Shown here piece by piece: positions 29,377 through 39,164 of a stretch of DNA of 64,000 bases. Position numbers and translations under genes: made by a program. Numbering within the stretch: position 1 is the first letter of the stretch; each line of letters starts with the position of its first letter. The notes under the pieces were generated by a model. That model was not told the DNA's origin and searched no databases. It saw only the letters and a list, made by a program, of their open reading frames with translations. This DNA comes from Acidobacteriota bacterium (GTDB lineage Bacteria; Acidobacteriota; Terriglobia; Acidiferrales; UBA7541), in assembly GCA_003225295.1 (NCBI GenBank), contig QHYZ01000068.1:17638-81637 (forward strand), read 5' to 3'.

Positions 29377-29553
29377 CTATTCGAGGTAAGTGCAGACGAT
29401 GTGGATGACATCGTCGGCAGCTTCTTCCGAGGATTTGGAATTGCGAGGCATGTGGTCGCGGATGTGGTCTTCGATCAGCTCGGCCATGAGGCTGTTGATG
29501 GCGCCGCGGGCGGCGGAGAGATTGCTGGCCAAGAGCCTTGGGAATTCCGGCAT
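29377..29553 (-). pseudogene. Truncated FrmR/CsoR/RcnR-family metal- or aldehyde-sensing repressor
   Basis: The 58-codon frame from ATG 29553 reads ARGAINSLMAELIEDHIRDH near its centre and VIHIVCTYLE at its end. This matches the C-terminal half of FrmR/RcnR-type four-helix repressors (typically RGAINGLMAEVLEDHIREH). The N-terminal half, with the RxxGQxxGIxRM helix and the key Cys/His ligands, is missing: a stop precedes the ATG in frame and the upstream 100 bases show no such motif in any frame. Too short for prediction cut-offs, it is best read as a decayed gene. It is divergent from the porin gene, whose ATG is 73 bases away. Confidence 0.72.
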
Positions 29554-29626
29554 TGTTCATGCGGTGGTAACCACTCCAGGCTTATCTTGGGCGGCGGCAG
29601 TAGCTGACGAATCCAGGGGACAAACA

Positions 29627-31105
29627 ATGTCCAGAAGTTTTTTGTGTTTGCCTTGGTATTTGCGGGTTGGAGCTGCCTGGCTGGCTATCCTGGCGGTTTC
29701 TCCGGCCGTGCACGCACAAGAAGCATCTGTTCCGGGACCTCCGATTCCGATCGCTGCTCCCGAAGAGACAACGGAAGACGATGCAGTCCCGGCGATGTTT
29801 GCACATCCGGAGACGGACCGCTGGTGGATTTCGGGCCAGGCGAATTGGATCTCGCAGTGGCATCCCGCGTTTCATTCTCCTTATGAGGGACCGCGAAGCC
29901 TGTCTCCACAAGCGCAGGATGCCACTTCACGCGTGCTCACCCTATTTACGGGCGTGCGTTTCACGAATACAAACGAACTGCTCTGTGATGTTCAGGAAAC
30001 CGGCGGCCATGGAATCGGCGAGGCCGTCGGCCTGGCGGGTGTCACGAATCTGGACATCGTACGAAACCCCGATCTAAGCAAAGCGCCTTACCTGGCTAGA
30101 CTCATATGGCACCACATCATTCCTCTGGGGCGCAAGAAAATCGACAGCTCCCGTTCGCCGCTCTCACTTTTTTCCTTGCTTCCCGAGCGCAGGCTGGAAA
30201 TCCGCTTCGGCAAGTTCAGTTTGGCGGACTTCTTTGATACCAATACTTACGGCACCGACACCACTTTTCAGTTCATGAACTGGACCGTGGATAACAACGG
30301 CGCGTACGACTATGCGGCGGACACGCGAGGATTCGCGTTTGCGACGATGCTCGAGTATCACGAGCGACGCTGGGCGGTACGCTTTGCGGAAGCCTTGATG
30401 CCGAAAGTGGCCAACGGCATTCACCTCGATGCGGACATGAGCCGAGCCCGCGCAGAAAATGTGGAATTCGAACTGCACGGCACGATGCTTCGACATCAAG
30501 CAGGAACTATCCGCTTCCTGAGTTTCATCAATCGCGCCAACATGGGCAGCTACCGCGAAGCGGTCGACGGTTTTCTCTCAGGTCTGACTCTCAAACCCGA
30601 TATCACCGCGCATCCACTCCATACCACGATCAAGTATGGATTTGGCTTGAATTTTGAACAGCCGCTGAATGGTTGGGTGGGCGCGTTTGGCAGGTGGGGG
30701 TGGGACGAGGGCCGGCATGAGTCGTTTGCCTATACGGAAGTGGATCAGACAGTGGAAATTGGCTTGGGCGGCAAAGGCAAGCCGTGGCATAGAAAATTCG
30801 ACCACGCGGGACTGGTATTTGTTTCGAACGGTATCTCGCGAGACCACCAGGAATATCTCGCTCTCGGTGGTTCCGGTTTTCTTCTCGGCGACGGCCGTCT
30901 CAATTACCGCCGCGAGAACATTATCGAGACTTATTACACGCTGCATGTTTGGCGGGGACTTTATCCTTCGTTTGGCCTGCAGCACATCAACAATCCTGGC
31001 TACAACCAAGACCGGGGGACCGCTAGTCGTGCCCACCATGCGGCTCCATCTCGAGTTCTGAATACCGGAAACTCCTTGGCAGCAGACCAAAAGTCTGCTA
31101 ACTAA
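29627..31105 (+). CDS. Carbohydrate-selective porin, OprB-like
   Basis: A 492-aa outer-membrane porin candidate. The signal peptide (WYLRVGAAWLAILAVSPAVHAQ) is followed by ISGQANWISQWHPAFHSPYEG. The barrel core contains LEIRFGKFSLADFFDTN and FQFMNWTVDNNGAYDYAADTRG, both characteristic of OprB-like proteins, and continues to about residue 470. The frame reaches back to 29390 through the truncated regulator, but the ATG at 29627 has AGGGGA upstream and gives a normal leader. OprB porins admit sugars across the outer membrane. Substrate specificity cannot be told from the sequence. Confidence 0.87.
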   Translation: MSRSFLCLPWYLRVGAAWLAILAVSPAVHAQEASVPGPPIPIAAPEETTEDDAVPAMFAHPETDRWWISGQANWISQWHPAFHSPYEGPRSLSPQAQDATSRVLTLFTGVRFTNTNELLCDVQETGGHGIGEAVGLAGVTNLDIVRNPDLSKAPYLARLIWHHIIPLGRKKIDSSRSPLSLFSLLPERRLEIRFGKFSLADFFDTNTYGTDTTFQFMNWTVDNNGAYDYAADTRGFAFATMLEYHERRWAVRFAEALMPKVANGIHLDADMSRARAENVEFELHGTMLRHQAGTIRFLSFINRANMGSYREAVDGFLSGLTLKPDITAHPLHTTIKYGFGLNFEQPLNGWVGAFGRWGWDEGRHESFAYTEVDQTVEIGLGGKGKPWHRKFDHAGLVFVSNGISRDHQEYLALGGSGFLLGDGRLNYRRENIIETYYTLHVWRGLYPSFGLQHINNPGYNQDRGTASRAHHAAPSRVLNTGNSLAADQKSAN

Positions 31106-31197
31106 GTGCTGCTCGTTTAATCCGAGTCATCAAATGTTGGCCTTTTAGATCCCTTCCGTTTGGGGTGTTGCCACTTAACGTTGGGTTGGGGGGAGTA

Positions 31198-32001
31198 ATG
31201 AAAGTAGATTTGCGAGTGACTCCGTTTATGGAGTTCACCAGGGTGGTCCGTTTTTTCTTTCCGGTATTGGCGACCATCGTATTCTTTTCTTTCGCTGCCA
31301 GCGCACAAACGGTTGATGAGGTCATCGCCAAGAATATTCAGGCGCATGGTGGACTCGACAAGCTGAAGGCCGTGCGCAGCATGCGCACCACGGCAAGGTT
31401 CAGCCAAGGTTCCTTTCGCGCCGAATTTCGTCAGGAAAACAAGCGCGCCGACAAGGTTCGAGAAGAATTAATCATTCAAGGGCTGGCGCAGGTGCAGGCC
31501 TACGACGGCAAGACGGGATGGCAGATCTCACCTTTCGGTGGGCGCAAAGATCCGGAGCTACTCTCCCAGGACGACCTGAAAAGCTTGGTCGTGGACGCCG
31601 ATATCGATGGGCCTCTGGTGGAGTACAAAGAGAAGGGCCACAAGGCCGAACTCGTGGGGCACGACTCGATGGAAGGAACGGATTGCTTCAAAATCAAGCT
31701 GAGCATGAAGAACGGAGACGTGCGCTACTACTACCTCGATGCCGACTCGTTTCTCGAGTTGAAGCTGGAAATTCAAACTACGATTCGCGGCGCGCTGCAG
31801 GAGAACGAGCTGTACTACGGCGACTACGAACTGGTAAACGGCATCTATTATCCATTCGCCGTCGAGCAAGCGCAAAAAGGCAGCGCGTCACGTGCGCAAA
31901 TCTCCGTTGAAAAGATCGAACAAAACGTACCGCTGGAAGACGCACATTTCTCGATGCCGGTCTCCAAACCGGAGACCAAGGCGCCGCCGGCCGGAAAGTG
32001 A
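31198..32001 (+). CDS. LolA-like outer-membrane lipoprotein-sorting-fold protein
   Basis: A 267-aa exported protein. A leader (RVVRFFFPVLATIVFFSFAASAQ) is followed by TVDEVIAKNIQAHGGLDKLKAV, the helix that opens many LolA/LolB-fold proteins of this phylum, and then by half-barrel strands (MRTTARFSQGSFRAEFRQEN, AYDGKTGWQISPFGG, LDADSFLELKLE). The fold class binds lipid or lipoprotein in the periplasm. It probably does not replace LolA itself, since a LolCDE context is absent. The ATG at 31198 directly follows a G-rich GGGGGAG site. Propeller gene D begins 82 bases later and is likely co-transcribed. Confidence 0.75.
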   Translation: MKVDLRVTPFMEFTRVVRFFFPVLATIVFFSFAASAQTVDEVIAKNIQAHGGLDKLKAVRSMRTTARFSQGSFRAEFRQENKRADKVREELIIQGLAQVQAYDGKTGWQISPFGGRKDPELLSQDDLKSLVVDADIDGPLVEYKEKGHKAELVGHDSMEGTDCFKIKLSMKNGDVRYYYLDADSFLELKLEIQTTIRGALQENELYYGDYELVNGIYYPFAVEQAQKGSASRAQISVEKIEQNVPLEDAHFSMPVSKPETKAPPAGK

Positions 32002-32083
32002 TTCTCTGCCGCACGAAAATTCATGGATGGGACTTACACCAAAGAGCCGTGGTTTCTACTTTATCGCTGAGGAATCCGCCAAT

Positions 32084-35000
32084 ATGCGCAAATCAATCCG
32101 CTGCTTTGCTGCCGTGATGATGGTGTTTCTCGCTACGATGATTATTGCTGGGCCCGCGCCCGCCCAAGACACCAAATTCGATTCGGACACGATTTCCGGT
32201 CTCGGTGCGCGAAACATCGGCTCCGCCTCCATGAGCGGGCGCGTGGCCGCGATTGCGGCAGTAAAAGAGGACGGACGGCTGACGGTCTATATTGGTGCGG
32301 CCAGCGGCGGCGTCTGGAAATCTTCGAACGGCGGCACCACGTTCAAGCCCGTTTTCGATAAGGAAGCCGCGCAGTCCATTGGCGCCATCACCATTGATCC
32401 GCAAGCGCCGAAAACGATCTGGGCCGGCACGGGCGAAGCCTGGACACGTAACAGTGCGTCCATCGGCACTGGCATCTACAAGTCGACGGATGGCGGCGAC
32501 AGCTGGACCAACATGGGTCTGCAGAATTCTGAACGTATTGCGAAAATTATTGTCGATCCGAAGAACAGCAGTACCGTTTACGCCTGCGTGCCTGGAAAAC
32601 TGTGGAGCGACAGTGAGGACCGCGGGGTCTACAAAACTACCGACGGCGGCAAGGGCTGGAGCAAGATTCTCAAAGGCGCGAATCTCTCGACCGGCTGCTC
32701 GATGATTTCCATGAATCCGCAAGACCCCAACGTCATTTTCGCGGGCATGTGGGACTTTCGCCGGAAGGGATGGACGTTCCGTTCGGGCGGTGAGAATCCC
32801 ACCGCGCCCAGCGGCAGCGGTTTTTTCCAGACCACCGATGGCGGAAGCACCTGGAATGAGCTGGATGAAAAGAGCGCCAAAGGGCTCCCTGCGAAACCCT
32901 GGGGGCGCGTTGCCGTCACGATTGCCCCGGCAAAACCAAATGTTGTGTACGCTATGATCGAATCGACTCGCAGCGCTCTTTTCCGCTCCGAAGATGGCGG
33001 CAAGACGTGGGAAGAGCGAGACCGCAGCAATTGGATGGTCTGGCGGCCGTTTTACTTCGCCAACCTGATCGTCGATCCGAAAAACGAGAACAAGGTTTAC
33101 AAGCCGGACCTCACATTGATTGTGAGCGAGGATGGCGGCAGAAGCTTCAGCGTGATCGGGAACGGCGCACACGGGGATTTCCATGATGTCTGGGTGAATC
33201 CCGACAATAGCGATCATGTCATCGCCGGCGATGACGGAGGCGTTTGGTATTCCTACGACGGCGGCAATACCTGGTGGAAGGGCAACAACCTTCCCATCTC
33301 GCAGTTCTATCACGTGAGCGCGGACAACGCCGATCCTTACCACGTATTCGGCGGATTGCAGGACAACAGCGTGTGGATCGGGGACTCACAGTATCCGGGC
33401 GGAATTACCAACGGCCGCTGGGAAAATATTTTTGGAGGGGATGGGTTCTGGGTATTTCCGGATCCCGCCGACGCGAACTACGTTTACGCCGAATCACAGG
33501 GCGGCGAGATCGGTCGAGTGAATCGATTCACACTCGAGGCCCGGCTCATCAAGCCGCAACCCAATTACGGGGAAGGGAAGTTGCGTTTCAACTGGAACAC
33601 TCCGATCCACATGAGCCCCAATGAGAAGGGCACGATTTACATCGGCGCACAATTCCTGTTCCGCTCCCGCGACCACGGTCAATCGTGGGACCGCATCTCG
33701 CCAGATCTCACTACGAATGACCCGCAGAAACAAAAACAGGAAGAATCCGGCGGCGTAACTGTCGACAATTCCTATGCGGAGATGCACACCACGATCTACT
33801 CCATCAGCGAGTCGCCGCGCGATGGTCAAACCATCTGGGTTGGAACCGATGACGGAAATCTCCAACTGACGCGCGATGGCGCCAAGTCCTGGACCAATGT
33901 CGTCGGCAATATTCCGAATCTGCCGAAAGCCTCGTGGGTTTCGTGGGTGGAAGCGAGCCTCTATGATGCGGGTACCGCTTATGCAACGTTCGATCGGCAT
34001 ACGTTTGGAGATATGGGGCCTCACGTCTTCAAGACCACGGACTACGGGAAGACCTGGACGCCGATCGTAGTCGCAGACAGCGGTGTGCGCGGCTATGCGC
34101 ATGTCATCAAGGAAGACTCGCTGGTGCCCAATCTGCTCTTCCTGGGAACCGAATTCGGTCTCTGGATTTCACTGGATAGCGGTAAACACTGGGCGCAATA
34201 CAAAGGTCACGAATTCCCCAACGTAGCTGTCCGAGACATCGTGGTGCACCCGCGCGAATCGGATCTGGTGGTGGCCACCCATGGCCGCGGCATTTGGGTC
34301 GTGGACGACATCACGACGTTGCGTAAGCTGACTCCCGAAGTCATGGCGCAAGAAGCTGTTTTCCTCCGGGCCAAGCCCGCGCAGCAGCGGCTCCCGGCCA
34401 ATGGCGGCTGGGCGGAAGGAAGCGCAGTGTTCACCGGGCCCAATCCACCGGACGCGGCGCTGATTACCTACTACCAGAGCAAGCGTCACATTTTTGGGAA
34501 AATGAAACTGGAGATTTTCGATTCCCAGGGCCAGCTGGTGGATACCCTCCCTCCGAACAGCCGCCGCGGCATCAGCCGCGTGGAGTGGCCCATGCGCCTT
34601 AAGGCGCCCCACGTTCCTCCCGCCGCCACGGCTGCGTTTGAAGCGAACCAGGGCCCCAGAGTTTTGCCCGGCACCTACACAGTGAAAATGACGCGCGGGA
34701 AAGAGACCTACACCACGCAGCTTGTCCTGGAACTTGATCCGCGTGCTAAGTTCTCGATGGAAGATCGCAGACTGGAATTCGACGCAGCGATGCGCGCCTA
34801 CCGACTGCTCGGGGAGATGAGCTTCCAAGTCGATCGCATCAACGGCGTTCACGACGCACTCATGGAGCGCGGCACAAAACTGAAGGGAGACCCCGCCTTC
34901 GGCAAGAGGCTACAGGAACTCGCCGGCAAAGTGGAAGCCATGCGAAAGAAGATCGTGGCCACGACGGAAGGAGGAGCCATCACCGGTGAGGAGCGAATCC

Positions 35001-35281
35001 GTGAAAAAACGACGCAACTTTACGGCGTCATCTTGAACTATGAAGGCCGTCCAACCGACTATCAGATCGCGCGCATCGATTCGTTGAAGAAAGAACTGGA
35101 AAAAGTGGCCGGTGAATTTGATGCCGTTGTTACCAAGGAGCTTCCCGCCGTGAACAAAACACTCTCGCAGAAAAAACTGGAAGCCATCCAGCCGATGGAC
35201 CGCAAAGCCTGGGATGTCGCGAACAGCGATTCGGAAGAAGGGGCCCGCACTGGCGGCGCTGCCTTGCATGAACGCGATTAA
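32084..35281 (+). CDS. Secreted Asp-box (BNR) beta-propeller protein D, sortilin/VPS10-like
   Basis: A 1,065-aa exported protein, the most divergent of the four paralogues. The signal peptide (CFAAVMMVFLATMIIAGPAPAQ) is followed by LGARNIGSASMSGRVAAIA in place of the RWRxIGPFRGGR block of the others, then GAASGGVWKSSNGGTTFKP and Asp-boxes such as KSTDGGDSW, KTTDGGKGW, QTTDGGSTW, RSEDGGKTW. The conserved SQFYHVSADNADPYHVFGG segment is present in the middle. The C-terminal third is helical and charged (LDPRAKFSMEDRRLEFDAAM onwards). The ATG at 32084 has GAGGAA upstream. It follows the LolA-like gene. Function is unknown. Confidence 0.82.
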   Translation: MRKSIRCFAAVMMVFLATMIIAGPAPAQDTKFDSDTISGLGARNIGSASMSGRVAAIAAVKEDGRLTVYIGAASGGVWKSSNGGTTFKPVFDKEAAQSIGAITIDPQAPKTIWAGTGEAWTRNSASIGTGIYKSTDGGDSWTNMGLQNSERIAKIIVDPKNSSTVYACVPGKLWSDSEDRGVYKTTDGGKGWSKILKGANLSTGCSMISMNPQDPNVIFAGMWDFRRKGWTFRSGGENPTAPSGSGFFQTTDGGSTWNELDEKSAKGLPAKPWGRVAVTIAPAKPNVVYAMIESTRSALFRSEDGGKTWEERDRSNWMVWRPFYFANLIVDPKNENKVYKPDLTLIVSEDGGRSFSVIGNGAHGDFHDVWVNPDNSDHVIAGDDGGVWYSYDGGNTWWKGNNLPISQFYHVSADNADPYHVFGGLQDNSVWIGDSQYPGGITNGRWENIFGGDGFWVFPDPADANYVYAESQGGEIGRVNRFTLEARLIKPQPNYGEGKLRFNWNTPIHMSPNEKGTIYIGAQFLFRSRDHGQSWDRISPDLTTNDPQKQKQEESGGVTVDNSYAEMHTTIYSISESPRDGQTIWVGTDDGNLQLTRDGAKSWTNVVGNIPNLPKASWVSWVEASLYDAGTAYATFDRHTFGDMGPHVFKTTDYGKTWTPIVVADSGVRGYAHVIKEDSLVPNLLFLGTEFGLWISLDSGKHWAQYKGHEFPNVAVRDIVVHPRESDLVVATHGRGIWVVDDITTLRKLTPEVMAQEAVFLRAKPAQQRLPANGGWAEGSAVFTGPNPPDAALITYYQSKRHIFGKMKLEIFDSQGQLVDTLPPNSRRGISRVEWPMRLKAPHVPPAATAAFEANQGPRVLPGTYTVKMTRGKETYTTQLVLELDPRAKFSMEDRRLEFDAAMRAYRLLGEMSFQVDRINGVHDALMERGTKLKGDPAFGKRLQELAGKVEAMRKKIVATTEGGAITGEERIREKTTQLYGVILNYEGRPTDYQIARIDSLKKELEKVAGEFDAVVTKELPAVNKTLSQKKLEAIQPMDRKAWDVANSDSEEGARTGGAALHERD

Positions 35282-35520
35282 TTTCTACGTGGCCTATAAT
35301 TGCCGCATTTCTAAACCACCCTCCGCAAACACATGACCATGTCGGCGAGATAGATGCGAACAAGTACAGCGACTCTCGAGCATCGAAGGCTGCGGGATAC
35401 GCTTATAACCGAACGGTGCGCGGGACCTCCGGCCCGCCTGCAGGCATTGACCTTTCCGATGGCGGGTCCAGTGAATCACTCGTTCGCCGTCGCCCGGAAG
35501 GACGAAGGCGGATGTCAGTC

Positions 35521-36210
35521 TCATTTTCCGAGGAGCTGACGAGCATAGGCTGGTGCTTTGCCAGCATCTTCGTGTTTGAAATAGGCGTACACTCCGACGC
35601 CCTGGCCAAGCCAGGCGTCGAAGCGTTTTCTCCAGGCTGTAATTTGCTTCGGAGCGTAGTTTTCAAGTCGCAAGCGGGCGTAGGTGAAGTCGGCAGTAAG
35701 CACATCGGGAGGCGTTTGCTTGTCGGTCTCGGACAGGCAAAGCGCCGTCTTGTGTTGACGAAGAACGGAATACGTTTCGTCGGTGTACCACGACGGATGG
35801 CGGACCTCCAAAGCGAAAGCGAAGGCGGTTGGGCGAAGAGCAAGAAAATCCTCCAGCAGAGGACGATCGAACTTGAAGTTGGGCGGCAGTTGAACGAGGA
35901 TTGGGCCCAGGTGGTCGCCGTCGTTTAGAACGCTGGCGACTTCCAGGAAACGTTTCACAGTGCTCTCGCAATTGCGGAGCCTTTGAATATGGGTGATCTG
36001 TTGGTTGGCCTTCAAAGCGAAGCGAAAGCCTTCCGGCACGCTCTTGGCCCAATTCAGAAGGGCGTTCTCGGTGGGCATGCGATAGAAACTGTGATTGATT
36101 TCGACCGTCGAGAACTGCTGGGCATAGAAGCCGAGCATTTGGCGGTCGGGAAGCTTCCCTGGATAGAAGCTGCCCTTCCACTCCTTATAGGAGTATCCGG
36201 AAGTGCCCAC
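35521..36210 (-). CDS. DUF72 (YecE-like) family protein
   Basis: A 229-aa cytoplasmic protein with the DUF72 TIM-barrel signature: MGTSGYSYKEWKGSFYP at the start, AQQFSTVEINHSFYRMP, FRFALKANQQITH, then LPPNFKFD, LEVRHPSW and VYAYFKHEDAGKAPAYA at the end. The family is widespread but has no established reaction. The frame has no ATG near the usual start, so the GTG at 36210 is taken as start; the codons just before it (QLR) look homologous to other family members, so a slightly longer non-ATG start is possible. It is downstream of ligD on the same strand with a 164-base gap. Confidence 0.88.
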   Translation of the reverse strand: MGTSGYSYKEWKGSFYPGKLPDRQMLGFYAQQFSTVEINHSFYRMPTENALLNWAKSVPEGFRFALKANQQITHIQRLRNCESTVKRFLEVASVLNDGDHLGPILVQLPPNFKFDRPLLEDFLALRPTAFAFALEVRHPSWYTDETYSVLRQHKTALCLSETDKQTPPDVLTADFTYARLRLENYAPKQITAWRKRFDAWLGQGVGVYAYFKHEDAGKAPAYARQLLGK

Positions 36211-36374
36211 GCGAAGCTGTCCCGGGTGAGGGATAGAAGACCTCCGTGGAGGGCCATTAAATCACAGGCCAGGCGCTGGGAAAATAGGGACAGCCCCTTT
36301 CGCCACGAGCGCCTATTGCACAACCTCGCTAAGTCATTGATTTCATTGGCGGGAATTGGGTTGTGCAACACCTG

Positions 36375-38987
36375 CTAGTGGTTTTTTTTCGCCGATGGCG
36401 AGACCCGACGGCTGAGCGATTCGATAGCATTCTCCAGTCGTTGACGTCGTTCCCAGAAATCGCCCCAGAGATCACCCTTCTCCTTTAAGCGCGCAAAGAC
36501 CGTCTTTATGTTCAGTGATGCGGGGCGTAAGCCGGGACGCAATTCGCGGGGTAACAGCGGAGCGGAAACGGGCGCTTGCGGGAATGCTCGCACGGCGTAG
36601 GGGGCAGCCAGCGGGCGCCCAAGAGCATTCTGTTGGACGTCGATCAGGACGCGACCGGCGGGACGACGTGCGACGGATCGTTCGTTGGTTACCAGATTCG
36701 AGTGTTCGGCGGTTACGGTTCGAGCGACGATCTCGGCGAAGGTTCGTAACTGTTCGTACGTATAGACGGGCTCAACAGGAATATACAGGTGGATTCCAGT
36801 TGCGCCTGAAGTTTTCAAGAAGCTCGCCAACCGCAATTCTTCCAACTTTTCATGGAGAACTCGAGCGATCGTGACTACAACGGAGAAATCGGTGCCCTCA
36901 GAAGGATCGAGGTCGAAGAAGAAATAGTCAGGATGCTCAAGATCGGCATAGCGGCTGGACCACGGGTTGTGGTCGATGCAACCGAGGCCGGTCAAAAACA
37001 GCAGGGAGGCCCGATCGTTGGCGGTGGCGTAGTGTATTTCTTCTCCGCGTTTTTCGGAATCGAGGGGCATGGTTGTAAACCATTCTGGTATCCCCTCGCG
37101 CAAGTCCTTTTGAAAGAAAGCTTGGCCCTTGATTCCGTCTGGGTAGCGGCGCAAAACCAAAGGCCGATCGGCGAGAAAAGGCAAGACGAAGTCGGCCATG
37201 CGGTAGTAGTAGGCCAGTAGATTTCGTTTCGTGTAGCCGGACTCGGGAAAATAGACTTTGTTCAAGTTGCTCAGCCGCAGCCGTTTGCCGTTGAGTTCAA
37301 TGGTGACGGTTTCCGAGCCTCCCTTGAACAACTCAGCTTCGATCTGGGCTTTTGTGTTGAGTACGCGGCCGACGAACTCGGGGGCTCGAACTGCAGTTGG
37401 ATCGGCGGCGGGGGCGGCTTCGTTCTCCCATTGGCAATCCAAGGGACGCGCATCCTCGCGGAGCGCGAGGAAAACAGGATGACGCAGGGAGTGCTCCTGT
37501 GTCCAGCCGCTGAACTTGACACGCGCAACTAAAACCGGAGAGACCCAGGATGGCCTTTCGTTGGTTTCGGGCACGGTGTCGAACGGGCAAGCGGGAGCCG
37601 CGAGTTCCTTCAACTTGCTAGTTACTTCTTTTAGCTTTTTCGCGTCAAATCCACTGCCAACATGACCGATGAATCGAAGTTTTTTGCCTTGATACAAGCC
37701 CAACAGCAGCGAGCCAAATGGAAGGGCAGCACTGCGAGGTGCACTCCAGCCGCCCACGACAGCGTCCACCGTTTTAGTAATCTTTAGCTTCACCCAGTAC
37801 GGACTTCGATCACCAACGTACGGGCTGTCGGCTCGCTTTGCGACGATCCCTTCCAAGCCATTCTGTTCTGCCAGCCCGAACAGTTCTTTTCCGTGCTCCA
37901 ACTGATGGTCGGAGTACCGAAACTGTTCGGACGTGCGAAGCAATCGGTACAGGAGCTGCTTGCGATCGAGGAGTGGAGTTTCGCGAAGGTCGTATCCGTC
38001 ACAGTAGAGAAGATCAAAGACGAAGTACACGACAGGGACCCGCGAGAGGAGGCTCTCGCTGGGAGCCCGCACGTGCATGCGTTCCTGCAAGAGTTCGAAG
38101 TCACTGTGACCACGGGTGTCTAGAGCGACGATCTCTCCATCAAGAATTGCCTGGCGGGCGGCCAAGGCATCGGGAAGAGAGGCCAGTTCGGGATAGCGCT
38201 TGTCCATGTCAACGCCGGTGCGAGAGCGTAACGTCAAAGCGTCATTCTCAATTCGGGCTAGCGCGCGCACACCGTCCCACTTGATCTCAAAGAGCCAGTT
38301 GGGATCGGAAAAGGGGCGGTCGGTGAGCGTCGCCAGCATGGGTTCCACGCGAGACGGCATCGAGCACTTGCGTGCGCCTTGCAACTCTGCCGCGCGAATT
38401 GGGCTTGCCTTGCGTTTGGGGGGCAGCTCCTCCTTAATCTCTTCTAGCGTGCGTCCCGTGAGGACCGAGCCGTCGTGCTCCTCGATGTTCCAAGCGGAAT
38501 CTTCGGCGGCGTCCTTGTGTTTCATCATCAGCCATTCGTTGCCCTTCTCGCTGTGCCTAAGCTTGACCAAAACGAAGCTGCCCCGCAGCTTCTCGCCGTT
38601 CAGATTGAACTTGATTTCCTCCCGTTCTAGTTGCTTTCGCGCATCGAGGGTGCCCTCAACGGTGAAGGTCCCGCGGTCCCAAACCATAACCGTTCCTGCG
38701 CCGTAGCTGCCCTCGGGGATCTTTCCTTCAAAGCCGCCGTAATCGAGCGGATGATCCTCGGTTTCGACGGCCAGACGTTTGTCCGCGGAGTTAAGCGAAG
38801 GTCCCTTGGGCACAGCCCAGGACTTCAACGTGCCGTTGATGGCCAAGCGGAAGTCGTAGTGCAGGCGACGGGCAGCATGTTTTTGGACGACGAACGTATT
38901 TTCGGAAGTGGCTTGAACGTCTTTGCCAGAGGGCTCGGGAGTTAGGTCGAAGCGGCGTTTTCGCCGGTATTCTTCAAGCTTGGACAT
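36375..38987 (-). CDS. ligD: ATP-dependent DNA ligase D (NHEJ)
   Basis: An 870-aa three-domain enzyme of bacterial non-homologous end joining, in PE-LIG-POL order as in Pseudomonas aeruginosa. The 3'-phosphoesterase domain (residues 1-180) has HAARRLHYDFR with His37, His43 and Asp45. The ligase domain (about 210-520) has the nucleotidyl Lys236 in EIKWDGVRA, RSRTGVD and a VDAVVGGW-type motif. The primase-polymerase domain (about 555-845) has FFFDLDPSEG with metal Asp692 and Asp694. The enzyme cleans, fills and seals double-strand ends with Ku. It is divergent from ku with 177 bases between them. All key residues are present, so it should be active. Confidence 0.97.
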   Translation of the reverse strand: MSKLEEYRRKRRFDLTPEPSGKDVQATSENTFVVQKHAARRLHYDFRLAINGTLKSWAVPKGPSLNSADKRLAVETEDHPLDYGGFEGKIPEGSYGAGTVMVWDRGTFTVEGTLDARKQLEREEIKFNLNGEKLRGSFVLVKLRHSEKGNEWLMMKHKDAAEDSAWNIEEHDGSVLTGRTLEEIKEELPPKRKASPIRAAELQGARKCSMPSRVEPMLATLTDRPFSDPNWLFEIKWDGVRALARIENDALTLRSRTGVDMDKRYPELASLPDALAARQAILDGEIVALDTRGHSDFELLQERMHVRAPSESLLSRVPVVYFVFDLLYCDGYDLRETPLLDRKQLLYRLLRTSEQFRYSDHQLEHGKELFGLAEQNGLEGIVAKRADSPYVGDRSPYWVKLKITKTVDAVVGGWSAPRSAALPFGSLLLGLYQGKKLRFIGHVGSGFDAKKLKEVTSKLKELAAPACPFDTVPETNERPSWVSPVLVARVKFSGWTQEHSLRHPVFLALREDARPLDCQWENEAAPAADPTAVRAPEFVGRVLNTKAQIEAELFKGGSETVTIELNGKRLRLSNLNKVYFPESGYTKRNLLAYYYRMADFVLPFLADRPLVLRRYPDGIKGQAFFQKDLREGIPEWFTTMPLDSEKRGEEIHYATANDRASLLFLTGLGCIDHNPWSSRYADLEHPDYFFFDLDPSEGTDFSVVVTIARVLHEKLEELRLASFLKTSGATGIHLYIPVEPVYTYEQLRTFAEIVARTVTAEHSNLVTNERSVARRPAGRVLIDVQQNALGRPLAAPYAVRAFPQAPVSAPLLPRELRPGLRPASLNIKTVFARLKEKGDLWGDFWERRQRLENAIESLSRRVSPSAKKNH

Positions 38988-39164
38988 GAAGGCATTCTAT
39001 CCCAGACTTTTCCTTGGGCCCCAGGCCTGCCCATCCGATGCAAATTAGTATGAAGCTGACTGATAAACGACCTGCCCAGGATTCGTCTTGCTTCCTGCCG
39101 GCGTGGACGGCTAATCTTAAAGGCTTGTGCACCGTCCCAAGGCTGCCGTCGAAGGAGCGTTCAC

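Noticed and set aside
32093..33343. 416-codon open frame on the minus strand
   Set aside because: Antisense to propeller gene D and without recognisable domain.
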